Of a stretch of DNA of 64,000 bases, positions 34,761 to 46,089 are shown one piece after another. Positions within the stretch are counted from its first letter, which is position 1. Each line of letters starts with the position of its first letter. The position numbers were made by a program, and so were the translations under genes. The DNA comes from Ochotona curzoniae (taxonomy: Eukaryota; Chordata; Mammalia; Lagomorpha; Ochotonidae). The stretch covers positions 15,925,001-15,989,000 of the forward strand of contig NW_024467083.1 of the NCBI RefSeq assembly GCF_017591425.1, written 5' to 3'. The notes under the pieces were generated by a model. It was given only the letters and a program-made list of their open reading frames with translations, ran no database searches and was not told where the DNA came from.

Positions 34761-35789
34761 AAACTATCTGTAGTGCTAAAAACAGATTGATTTTTCCACA
34801 AGGTGTAATTTTAACTGTCAAACTTCCTATATTGTTGCTGTCCTGAATGAAAAACAATGAGTAGAGTAAAGCTAACCTCGATAGAGAATATCTTTTTTAA
34901 ATTGTTGCTCTTATTTTTTGAACCATGGGGAGTTCTGTCTATATACCTTTGTGAACTATAGAAAATTAAGTATTTATTGGAATAATTGTTTTGTTTTATT
35001 TTTAAGCTAGAGAAATTATGATGACAGAGTCAGCAAAGATGTGAAAAATGAGGTGCCATGTGGTACAATCTGGTGCATTTTAGAGATAGCAATGCTAAAG
35101 AATTTCTACTCCCCTTGTGTTTAAACTTCTCAAATCCCAATCACAGTAACAAACTAAAACCATAAAGATAAATAATAATAGTATTAACTAGTATACAGTT
35201 TTTTTTTTATTTGTTCTGGAGGATATCCTTGAAACCACAGTCCAATTTTAGAGTTCATTACACTTTGCTTTGCTTTTGACCCTTAAGACTTTTAATAAAA
35301 AACAAATTTGGATGTGGTGAAGTGAACCATTATATCAGCTGAGGGATATCACACTGTCTAGGAAAGGCATATTGCTGAGTTGACCACTTTTGTTCATTTG
35401 GTGCCAACAAAATATCTGTGAGGCAAAGCATTTGCAACATATTGGTGACATCCATGTTTAATAATACATCCTCCTGGTTTGCTGGGAACAGAGAACAGAT
35501 GGGGGTTGTTTAGCCAAGAAACGATAGAATTGGATGGCTCTAAGAGGTCAGAAATTTAGCATACTTGGAGGAATCCACATCATGAACTCCTGCATTGTAT
35601 CTGTATATGCAGTGTGCATGCCAAATAGAGTTGCTGTATTGCAAAATCATTTTTTTCAGAACCAAAAAAATCATAAGGAAAATAATTTCATCCATTTCCT
35701 TTTATGATGCAAAACAAGATTGCTAAATAAATTAGCTAAGTATATTACTCTTGCATAACTAGAATTTAGAATTGATAAATTTTTATTCA
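34759..35789. other. AT-rich intronic DNA, no recognised feature
   Basis: No repeat family or exon was recognised. Confidence 0.4.
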
Positions 35790-35880
35790 CTGGTCTATCC
35801 CTAGTACCTGGAGCTGGGCCAGACATGGCCATGGAGCTCAATAAATGCCAAAGGAGTGAGTGAATGGTTATAGAATGCCA
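35790..35880 (+). repeat. L2 LINE 3'-end fragment
   Basis: TATCCCTAGTACCTGGAGC, GGAGCTCAATAAATGCCAAA and GAGTGAGTGAATGG reproduce the L2 terminus (TATCCCCAGCACCTAG...GTGCTCAATAAATGTTTG...AATGAATG). Confidence 0.65.
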
Positions 35881-36669
35881 TTCTGAGAATAATGTCAGAC
35901 TCTGTTCTAATATCTATACTCTTCAGAAGTAACTTGTGGCCATCCTTGCATAGTTTTCATTCATGCCTTCCAGGGAACTGGAGCTAAGTTCATTGTTTAT
36001 GGTTATGTTGCTTCATCAAACATAGCAGAATTTCAAAGCTTAAGGCTTCAATCAATTGTGCAAAGTTAAACAATAAATTTTATCAGGTCCAAATATGAGT
36101 AACATATGAAAACTGGAACAGTAAAAACCTCTGTTTCAAACCACATATATTTTCATTTGTTTTATGGGTTCTCCCAAGAGTAGAAATTATGATCCTTAAT
36201 TCTTTTCCTGAGTGAGCAGATGTCTATGAAAAACTTACCTCTTCCACTTGCCATTACAGAATAATTACTAAAATCCCAATTATCATCATGGGTCCCGAAG
36301 TTGACTTCACATGAATCAATCAAGAAATTATAGTTTCTCAGTGACACATTTAAATGTTGATGGAGTCAGAATTGGAATTGAAAAGAGTTTGAGGTAAGAA
36401 GACATGGAAACAGGCAATTGTCACAGCCAGCTACAATGATTAGCCGACTCAGTCTTTTAGAAAATACAACTTTACATAAATAATTCAAGTTTATTATGTA
36501 CTGTAAATCAGCAAAATAGGATTTTTAAATATTAGTACTATGAGATTCAGAAGGAGAGAGAGAAAAACCACATTGGATTAGTTCACAATGCTAAAATTGA
36601 TGAAAGAAGTAAGCTTAACCAATGAATCAAAAATCTTATATATTAAAATCTACAAAACAGTAACACAAA
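35881..36669. other. AT-rich intronic DNA, no recognised feature
   Basis: No family was recognised. The part from 36580 may be a degraded 5' continuation of the old L1. Confidence 0.35.
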
Positions 36670-38235
36670 GCACAAACAAACTGAAAAGTGTACTGTGGTT
36701 AGTTATTGGGAGGCTTACATTGCTAAAATGTCAATACTACCCAAAATGGCCTATAAAATCATGCAAGCTTTACCAAAATCTTAATGGTGTCTTTCAGAAA
36801 GAAAAAGAAAAACATTTCTTGAAAAATTTATATATCATTTTAAGGGAGTTCCAAGCAGCCATAATAATATTGAAGAAGAGTAAAATTAAAGGTCTAATTT
36901 TAAAATTTGAAACCTAATACAAAGCTACATAATCAAAGCAGTGTAGTCCTGGCTTAAAGTGAAGCATGTGAATCAAATGAATAGAATTAACTAAAGGAAT
37001 AGAAGTAACTCCACCTGTGTATAATAAAATGGTTTTCAACAAAAATCCCAAGGACAGCCTTTCCAACAAATGGTTTGGTGAAAATGAGATATCGACATAT
37101 AGGAAGAAAAAGAAACACATTTCATTTTTCCTTATACTATTTTTAAGAACTGGCTAAAATGAATCTAAGACTTAGTTGCAAGACCTAAAATTATGAAACT
37201 TTTACAATAAAACATAGGGGTAATTTTCATGATTTTGAATTTGGCAATAGTTTCTTGTATATGCAGTGTTGACAAAAGGAAAAAGAGGTGGTCTGAACTT
37301 TAACAGCATTAAAAAAGGTTTTATGCATCAAAGATAATTATCAATAAACTGAAAAAGCAACCTATGGAATAGGATAAACTATTTACAAATCATATATTTG
37401 CTAAGGAATTATTACCCAGAATATGCAAAGAACTCTTACAGCCCAGCAAAGGGCTTAAACACACATTTCTCCCTTCCAATAGTTAATAAACATATGAAAG
37501 GATGCTCAATATGATTAGTCATTAGAGACATAAAGACTAACACCTCAATATAATACCACTTTATACTAATTAGGGGAGAGAGGAAGAGAGAGTGAGAGAA
37601 GATAAAATATTGTTTGAGCTAGTTTGTAAAGAATTTGAAGCACTTGTGCCTTGTGCTAAGAAAAGGCACAGCTGCAATAAAAATAAGTGTGATGGTGTGG
37701 TGATAAATCCCCAAATTAGACATACACTTACTGTATAATTTGCCAATTCCATTTGTGGATGTACACACAAAGTAAATGAAACCAGAGACTTGAGCAGACG
37801 TTTTCACATCTGGTTCATAGTGACATGTTTCATAACAGTCAAAAAGAGAAAGCCAGCCATTATTCATTGATTGATGAGTGGAAAAAGCATGACATATACA
37901 TAAAATGGAATTTTATAAATAAAACCATAGAAAGGTATTACACTAAGTGAAATAATCAAATTACAAAGGGTAAAAACTATTGGATTCCATTTTTGTGAGG
38001 CTCCTAATGTAGTCAATTTCACTGTGAAAGCAGAAAGCAGAATGGTAGTTGTAAGAGGCTGAGCAAGAGTTGTGTAATTGGTGCCCAGTTTTAGGAGGCA
38101 AAGAAGAAAAACTCATGAAATGTGTGTTGAAGATGGCTGTGGAACATTGTGCATGTGCTTAATGCCACAAAACTACACTTAGACACAATTAAAATAGCAA
38201 ACTCTTCATTTGTGTATTTTAACAAAATTAAAAAT
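36670..38235 (+). mobile_element. ancient L1 (L1MA/MB-like), ORF2 end and 3' UTR
   Basis: Many ORF2-terminal L1 blocks are recognisable: GTCAATACTACCCAAAATGG, CTACATAATCAAAGCAGTGT, AACATAGGGGTAATTTTCAT, AATCATATATTTGCTAAGG, GATGCTCAATATGATTAGTC and GGAATTTTATAAATAAAACC. The 3' end is GTGTATTTTAACAAAATTAA. It is 5'-truncated, with an internal deletion near 37560-37700. All frames are broken by stops. It predates the lagomorph-specific L1 and SINE insertions. Confidence 0.85.
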
Positions 38236-39559
38236 AAATTAGCAGCATAAATATACTCTATTAATATTTAATGAGTACAGCATGGAAATTCAAAATGTAC
38301 CAATGCATCTTTCCTCTACATGCTCATTTAGCATCACTCCACATGGTACACTTATTATGTTCACACCTTTATTATAGAGGCTATCATCAAGCAGGTTTCT
38401 GAGTTTGTAAGGTTCTTCAGATAAAGGATCTGGTTGGAAGAAAGAGGATTTTGAGAGACCATGAGGAATCAGATCCTAAATTGCATAGAAAGAAGTTGAG
38501 AAGCAGATTAACATAGAAGGGATTCTCATTTTAGAGGAGAGAAAATCCACATAGAGAAGGGAGCTTAAGATACAGATAACATCATAGGAGTGGAGGATCT
38601 TTATTATCAGTCTCAGTTTTGATTTCACACTGAGTTTTAATTTCATAAGCAGAGAATCCTCTGTAGGTATTTGTAAAGTGTTCTGTGTCAGGGAACACTG
38701 TGATTTTTCAAAATCTCTTAAAAGCTTGTGCTGCTACCTGTGTGTAAAGCAGCTTGGAAGAGGCACCTTACTGAGTTTTACAATAGCCTTCGTGAAACAT
38801 AATGGCCATGGATGCAGAAAGCAAGAAGCAAATCTGAAAAACAGGCTTTAATGATGTAAGAATATAGGTTTGCTCTTAATATTTGCAAGGTTAGAGAAGG
38901 TATATAAGGAAAGGCATACACACAATATGAATTTTTTATAAATTGTAAATTGAACTGCATTGCTGACTGACTCATATCCCTAACCCAGATTCCTATATCA
39001 AACTTTCCAAAGTAAAGTAAAATGACCCATCATCTACCTTAGCCAGTCCTGCTGTGTGCCAGCCTAACTGTCCCACAGTACTGCCAGAGGGTGGTGGAAG
39101 CTCTTTGTCTCAGTTTCATAAGTAATGACTGGATCTGCCAGAACTTGAAATGACAAAGCAGAAAAGCCCTCAACTTCAACTCACTTATCCTTTAGATATT
39201 TCTAAACTCCTGCCAAATATACACATTTTTTTTTCTTAAAATGGTCAAGCATTCATATCATACTAACTTCCATGCACACAACAACTGTGAGCCCTGAGCC
39301 TGAGTTCAAAAATAATTACTTCATGACTCCAATAGTGATGAGGAGAAGACACTTGAAAGTGTCAAAACTTGAAAGTAAGGGGAGGGAAGAGTTCTACCTT
39401 TCTCTAGGACAGACTGAAGTACATGCTGCATATCCTGGGGAAAAGAGGCTACAGTGAGCGAATGAAAAATCTTCTTGCCTACTGCATTCAACAACCAGAG
39501 AATAGAGTTGGAACAATTATAGCAACTGAAATGCAGAGGGAAATATAGAAAGAAGAGAG
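38236..39559. other. intronic DNA, no recognised feature
   Basis: No repeat or exon was recognised. Confidence 0.4.
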
Positions 39560-40562
39560 CCAAAAAGGGAGGAACTCAGGCTGCTCTGTGTAATCCCTAC
39601 TGAAGCTGCCGAATCATCAACACATGAAAATCTCCAGAACAAAGTTGAGAATTCAGCTGAAATTGTAGTGGCAGAGAGGGTAACTTGAATTTAGCTATGT
39701 TCCCAGCCAAAATCAGTGTTCTTCAAAATATAGAATCCAGTCTCTAAAAAGTACCATTTATAATGTACAGATACAATTTAAAATTAATCAATGTTTATAG
39801 AAAATAGGAAGATGGCCCACACTCTAGAAAAAGCAACAAATTCCATACTCCACACAATCCGTGTGTGGTAATCAAAACAGAAGAATTTTAAAGACGGTAT
39901 TATAATTGTGCTGACAGGTGTAAGAAGATATTATTTTAATAAATGAAGATATGAAATATCTGTAGAGAAGCAGAACCTGTAAAGAATGAAGTGAATGAAA
40001 TTTCTAATCTTGGGGCAAATGTATCTGAGTTCTCTCATATATTTCTACCAGATAAAATTAAGAGTAAATTGGGCCTGACAAGAGTCAGCAAATTTGAAGA
40101 TAAGCAGGTGGAAAATATCTGCTATGGAGAACAGTGAGAAAGAAGGCAGAAAAAATGAACTAAACCTCAAAAATTGGGCTCATTATAACAAGAGGTCTAA
40201 TAAATGTGCAACTAGAGTCCCAGAATAGGAAAACGGGCGGGGGGGCAACAAAAATATTTGACAGTGTTTATTCAAAGACATAAAAATGCATGAACTGAAC
40301 CTAACCCATGGGAATATTACACATAATTTAATGAAATCTATAATGATGAGAAAATGTTGAAAGACACAGGAGAAAAACGACATGGTACATATATTTAAAA
40401 ATTGTTCGAATGACCACTGAATTCTCAGCAGTAACAATTGAGATCAGATAGTGGAAAAGTATCAATTCAGAATTCCATGTCCAGTGGAAAAAAAAATTTA
40501 TAAGTGAAGCCTTATTAAAGACTTTTTTAGACCAAAAAGAAATAAGAAACTCATTCCCACCG
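39560..40562 (+). mobile_element. ancient HAL1/L1 ORF1-like remnant
   Basis: AGAACAGTGAGAAAGAAGGC, GAACTAAACCTCAAAAATTG, CAACTAGAGTCCCAGAATAG and AATTCCATGTCCAGTGGAAA are in HAL1/L1M ORF1 order (…GAACAAAGCCTCAGAGACC…TAATTGGAGTCCCAGAAG…ATTCTATACCCAGC…). It is interrupted on the right by a younger L1 end at about 40563. No intact frame. Confidence 0.6.
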
Positions 40563-41120
40563 GACTGGGTTACCTAAAGAAACTATGATACATCTGTTAT
40601 GTGGAATACTACTCAGCCATTAAAAAAAATGAAATTCTACCATTTGCAACAAAATGGTCTCAACTAGAGGCCATTATGCTCAGTGAAATAAGCCAATCCC
40701 TAAAGGCCAGATATTATATGTTTTCTATGATATATGGCAACTTTCATGCAAAATGCAAGCACAGTAGAGGTAAACATGCATGTACATGTAGTCATCTAGA
40801 GGAACTGTAATAACAATCATCATGTCAAAAAGTACAGATACATTGAAGTGGGCGTGTTTTCTCCCAAATGAAAGATGGGACTCCCAATGAAACTGTTAAA
40901 TATATCTTGACAATAGGATGCTGGACTTTCTCCATTGTCTATACCAACAATATCATGACACACTTAAATAGTACAATGATGGACTTACGACCGTTTTTGA
41001 AGGACTATTTTCTGTGAAAATCTAGGGGAAATCAGTGGGAGGAGGGGAATTTGAGGGGGGCAGTCAGACAATCCCTAATCTATGACACTATATCATAAAA
41101 TAATTTTTAAAAATAAGAAA
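40563..41120 (+). mobile_element. lagomorph L1 3' end, 5'-truncated
   Basis: It begins within the ORF2 end (TGGAATACTACTCAGCCAT), then GGTCTCAACTAGAGGCCAT, AGTGAAATAAGCCAATCCC and CAGATATTATATGTTTTC. The 3' UTR ends with a G-rich block (GTGGGAGGAGGGGAATTTG) and a TATCATAAAATAATTTTT tail. A short open frame at 40601-40810 is the remnant of the ORF2 C-terminal region. It inserted into the HAL1-like copy. Confidence 0.85.
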
Positions 41121-41269
41121 GTTGGGGGCATAAATAAGGAATTATATCAAACTGAAATTTTTGAATTTCAAAAAGTGATGAAAAACACTAGGAAGTGAAC
41201 ATGCATGGGAAATTTAAAAGATTATTTTTACTTTTTCTTTCTTTAAAATATATATCACTATTAAAACAT

Positions 41270-41420
41270 TAAATCACTTGTGACTACTCATGAAAGACAT
41301 CCATTGCAAAACTAGAGGGGAAATCAATGAGGTTGGGGAGGGAACTTGGGGAAGGGCACAGGCAAACCCATAGTCTATGGAACTATATCATAAAAATTAA
41401 GTATTTTTAAATGTAAAAAA
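41270..41420 (+). mobile_element. second lagomorph L1 3'-terminal fragment
   Basis: It repeats the end of the previous element: AAACTAGAGGGGAAATCAAT, a G-rich block, AACCCATAGTCTATGGAAC, and ATATCATAAAAATTAAG. It is separated from the first L1 end by about 150 bp that includes L1-like words, so it could be either a second insertion or an older copy split by the first. Confidence 0.7.
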
Positions 41421-41514
41421 TTAATATATTGTGATACTAGTTTAATAATATGACAGATACCACAAAAGGCATGAGAAGAGAGAGTTCATAGAGCTTATTT
41501 AAAGTCCCAGGTTC

Positions 41515-41850
41515 TTTTATTAAATATTTATTGAACAGAAATAGAGAAGAAACAGAGAAAAGGGGCCACATCTTCCATCTGTTGGCTCGCTCTCCAAATA
41601 CTTGCAAAAGTCAAGCAGAGCTGGACCTGTCCCAGGCTGAGAGCTAGAGTTTCCTTTGGATCTCCCACTAGAATACAGGGGTTCAACCAAGCATGTGTGC
41701 ATCCTCTGCTGCTCTCCCAGGCTTTTGTAGTGATCTGGATCGGAAAGAAAGCAGCCAGAATAGGAACCAGCACCCATGTGGAAGGCCAGTGTCACAGAGG
41801 GAGGTAGGAGTGGAGGATTAGCATGCTATGCCATTAGCTGGCACTGGTCT
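41515..41850 (-). repeat. CSINE, antisense
   Basis: TTATTAAATATTTATTGAAC, CATCTTCCATCTGTTGGCTC, GCTCTCCCAGGCTTTTG, GGAACCAGCACCCATGTGG, and an end at TTAGCTGGCACTGG, which is the reversed 5' head. It is diverged, of older type. Confidence 0.75.
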
Positions 41851-42604
41851 CAAATTCTTACACTCACCATAAATGGCACAAATACACATATAAAATATAA
41901 AAGATATTTTAAAAATACATAAAAATGTATTAAAACATATAAAATCCCTTGAAAGCTAACTCTCTTTCACACATGCACATACATTAAAAGCCAATATAAA
42001 AATCAATATGGGAATCTTATAAATTATATCATCATCCCTAAGCTATACCACTCACATGACTGCAGCCCATGGAAGGGAGAAAATACAGTTATCTAAAGGA
42101 CCTACTCCTGAGATATCTTGTGGTGATTTAAGATGGCCAATATGTTTTTTTTAAATGCAAAACAAATAGAAAGCAGAGGTTTAATTTTCTTTCTCCCTCT
42201 TAAGCTCTCTGCCCTGCCCACCCTGGAGAGATTTGGAAGAGTGTGGGTATCCAGGGTTTGAGGTTTAGTTTCTCTCTCAAGTTTCCCCACACCATCGTTC
42301 AAACTGTGGCCAAAATTACAAAGCAATTTTCTTTTAGAGAACATAAAGGAAGGCCCCAAAAAAACCTGTTTGAATGTTTTTGATGTATGGGACCTCTAAA
42401 TCAGGTTGAACCGGTTACGGAGGCACAAGGATAGCAGTGGTGAAGGATAAAAGAGACAGATGTGAGTGTCCAAAAATTTAGACAATTTTTCATTCTAAGA
42501 TATCACAGGAGTGTTGTATTAGACATAATGATAGAAATAGGGAGAGGTAACCATACGAGACTATAATGAGTTCATATTTTTTCTAAAATGCAGATGGGTG
42601 ATTT
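41851..42604. other. AT-rich intronic DNA, no recognised feature
   Basis: No family was recognised. Confidence 0.4.
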
Positions 42605-42815
42605 AGAGAGTTTTAGAGAGGAAGAAAGGAAGAAAGGAGGGAGGGAGGCAGAAAAAAGGAGGAAGAAAAAGAAGGTGTAGAGAAAGTGAGAGAAGAAAGG
42701 CAGGAATGGGAGAAAGAAATCAAGAGAGGGAAAAATGATAGGATAGAAGGAGGGAAGAACAGAGGCAGGAAGAGAGAGAGGGAAGGAAAAAGGGAGGAAA
42801 GTAGGAGAAATGTGG
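42605..42815 (+). repeat. polypurine (GA-rich) low-complexity tract
   Basis: About 200 bp in which nearly every base of the + strand is A or G (GGAA, GGGA and GAGA units, with only scattered C/T), opposite in strand sense to the pyrimidine array at 28478. The antisense open frame here is a by-product. Confidence 0.85.
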
Positions 42816-43052
42816 AAGTAGCCTACTTAATTCAAAGCACATGACCTCCAGCTCCACAGGGCATCTCCAGTGGCTTTTTGTTCTTCCAGTTCTGTTCACT
42901 TCTCCAGGCACTTGAATTTGGCAAGTGGACAGGTCATAGCTTATTATGTAATGGCTTTTCTATATTTTGGGGTGACTCATTCAGAAGTAAAGAAGCATGT
43001 TAAAAAGTATGTGGTGTTACTATAAAGAAAACAATACTAATAACTTGTTTTA

Positions 43053-43376
43053 AAGTATTTATTTATTTTTATTGGAAAGTCAGATATACAGAGAGTAGGA
43101 GAGACAGAGAGGAAGATCTTCCATCCACTGACTCACTCCCCCAGTGGCCATGCCACCAGAGCTGAGCTGACCCCAATCCAGAAGCCCAGAGCCTCTTCTG
43201 GGTCTCCCATGCGGGTACAGGGTCCCAAGGCTTTGGGCTATCCTCTACTGCTTTTCCAGGCCACAAGTAGGGAGCTGGATGGGAAGCAGGGCTGCTGGGT
43301 TCAGAGTTGGTGCCCACATGGGATGCTGGCACTTGCAAGGCGATGGCTTTAGCTGCTAGGCCACAACGCCAGGCTC
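43053..43376 (-). repeat. CSINE, antisense, well preserved
   Basis: TTTATTTATTTTTATTGGAA, GAGAGACAGAGAGGAAGATC, TTCCATCCACTGACTCACTC, GGGTCTCCCATGCGGGTAC, AGGGTCCCAAGGCTTTGGG, GGGAGCTGGATGGGAAGC and the reversed head CTGCTAGGCCACAACGCC. Full length, young subfamily. Confidence 0.93.
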
Positions 43377-43819
43377 AATAATAATTTTATTACATGCACT
43401 CAAGTGTAAAACACAAAAGATCCCATAATGTGTAACAAACAGGAAAAACTGGGGTCAGAAAACTGAGGACTATGCTGTAAATTAAAAAGGACAGAGGTCC
43501 ATTTTAGAAACAACAGTTTATTTTATTAAACTTAATATTATGCCCATATTTTTGCCATTTTAGGAATTATTTATGATCAGGAATTAAGGAATGAAAGAAG
43601 AAATGATTCCATGTAGTTAACTTCAAACTATCTTAATTTTGCAAGAACGTGACAATTGGCAGGACTACAAAGGAGAAGAAAATGTTTAACTGAAAACCAG
43701 ATCAATGATTCTAATCACAAAATTCTAACAATAGAAGAAATAATATACACCTACTTCACTTTAAGAATTCTGAAAAATGGAAAAAACACAATGAAACAAA
43801 TGCAAACACTTCAGTGTTT
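43377..43819. other. AT-rich intronic DNA, no recognised feature
   Basis: No family was recognised. Confidence 0.4.
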
Positions 43820-44070
43820 AGTGCCTAGTAGTCTCTGGCAGTGTGCCAGTGTCTGAAGATACAACATGAAAAACCACCGTCCCTGTCCTCAAGTTGCTAC
43901 CATCTGGATGCGTTGACAGACACTCGGATAAAAAATGATAAAGCAACGTGGTCTGTGCCACGATGAGGATTTGTAAGGTTGCTGTGGCAACAACAGGGAG
44001 GAGAAAGAGCAGCAGTCAGGCCTTTGGAATGTGAGAAGCTTTCTGGAGGACATACTAATTTTTCTCATTT
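43820..44070 (-). repeat. L2 LINE 3' part, antisense
   Basis: GTGCCAGTGTCTGAAGATAC, TCCCTGTCCTCAAGTTGC, TTGACAGACACTCGGATAAA and GGAGGACATACTAATTTTTC follow the antisense L2 order (TGTGCCAGGCACTG...GTCCCTGCCCTCAAGGAGC...GACAGACA...GAGGTGACATTTGAGC). Confidence 0.6.
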
Positions 44071-46089
44071 TCATCAAGGTTATCTCTAAGCAGTTCTTAC
44101 CATCTGGTAGGGCCATATGAAATCGTTGTTATTAATCGTTTGAAATGGTAGAATATTATCTAATGGTGGGAAGTAATGCATCATTTTAGTACCAGATCTA
44201 TACATGCACTTAGACACGTTTCCAGTATCCTTTCCCTAACAATGGTATATACAGAGAATAGATTCACAGTGGAATTGGTTTCAGACACATACAAATAATG
44301 AGTAAAGCGTGGATTTGCCAGACTGCATGTTGTTTAATCAGGCTGAATGACAGGCTCAATTTTCAATACAAAGTTAATCCTGTTTTCATTAAATATAAAT
44401 GTTATTTATGGAAAACAAGAGTTCTGCAGAAGCAAGGAATATGTCAGGGTTATACATTTTGTATTTGTTTAGCATTGATGAGTTTAAACTAAGAGGCTTC
44501 TTCACAATTTGATTATTTGATCCTTTCCTTGATATTGATTATTCTATTAGATTTTTGCCATTAACAGCAGCATATGTAAAGATCCCAGTATTATTTTACT
44601 ATGAAAACAAGGAGCCAGTGGAAATTACATGCCATAGCTGAATTTTTTATATATACTGAAATAAATAAGTAGTAATTTGCCACATATATTTCTTAACCAA
44701 CCCTAATTCACATGGAGAATCAGCCTACAGTAGATTTAAGTCAATATGTGCATTCAAATCCCGAAAAACAGGAATGGTAGCAGCAATTGAATAGTATGAC
44801 TTTGACAGAAGCTTTGATTTCCTTTTGATATTTTTTTTATGAATCTCACAACAAAATGGCCTAATCAACCTATATGATATTTTCCCTTTACTAACTCCAG
44901 TTTCCTAAACTGATGGACTGAATTTATATTTATACTAATATATAATTCATGCCCTATTTTACCTTCTATAATGGCACTTAACTGTCTTCATTGTTTCCTT
45001 CCCCCTTTAAAGACCTCGGCAAGCTAAATTTATCATTACCATATTTCTAGAAAATTTACATTGGTGTAGATTCTCATGAAAATTAAAACTGGGAATTAAA
45101 CAAGGAAGAGCAAGCACAGTGTTTTGGGGTTGGCTCCCGACCCCTGGGTACATGCAGCTCTATTATAGCCCATCTCCTCTGGGTCGCAGATGTGCATTTA
45201 TTCTTACTGAGGATAGATGGCCTACTTTGACATTTTGCGTGGACAGGTCTCAAGAATGAAAATCAGACTTATAAAAGATTCATTGGTTCATCTACAGTCC
45301 TGGCATTGTCACCTTGACACACAGTGACAGTACCGTAATGTCTGTTGACCCTGTTGGTCCGTACAAAAGAGAAAATATCTCAGGATCATCTAAAAGTGAA
45401 AAGAGTTGGAACTTCTTTTCCTAACAATGCAGTAACTAATGCAATTTTTAGTTCTGTGTCTTTTTGGCTTCAGGAAAGCTGTCTTTCAAAGGCAGCAGAA
45501 CCCCAGCGTCCTAAGCTGTTTGGAGGTCACCACCTGAGAAGGCTCTTACAGTTTAGAACTAAATCCATGAGTTAAAAAGGAATTGTATTGAGGTTTACAG
45601 AGATGAAAAAAAATATACAATGTGAGCATGTTAAAACGGACAATTTACTGAGGGAGAAATGATGAAACAGGAGTTAGGCATTAATAAAAATGACATTAAA
45701 AACCCAATTAAAATTAGCCATTCTTTGTAAATCACTCTTTGATTAGAAGTCTTATTTCATATCCAATTTTTATTGATTATGTTCTATCCAAAAAGTAAAA
45801 TGAACTTCTTAAAGTAAATATTTTGGAAAGTTTGTTAGTAATTTATAGCACTTAATTTAATAATAAAAGGTGGCTGATCTAGCATTGTTCAGGGAAATTC
45901 TTTCATATAAATGGCAACATCTTCAATAAAAAAAAAATACAGGACAACTGAAGCATTAATAGAACCATAATTATAGAGACATTACCATAATCAAAAGAGG
46001 AATGCCATAGTTCAGATTTAACTGCTTTGCACAAATAAAGCAGTAAACTATAAAAATATAGAGAAGGGCTTTGTACATTGAGATATGTG
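44071..46089. other. intronic DNA, mostly unique
   Basis: No repeat was recognised over 2 kb. The segment 45060-45340 is less AT-rich and might be conserved, but this is unproven. Confidence 0.35.
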
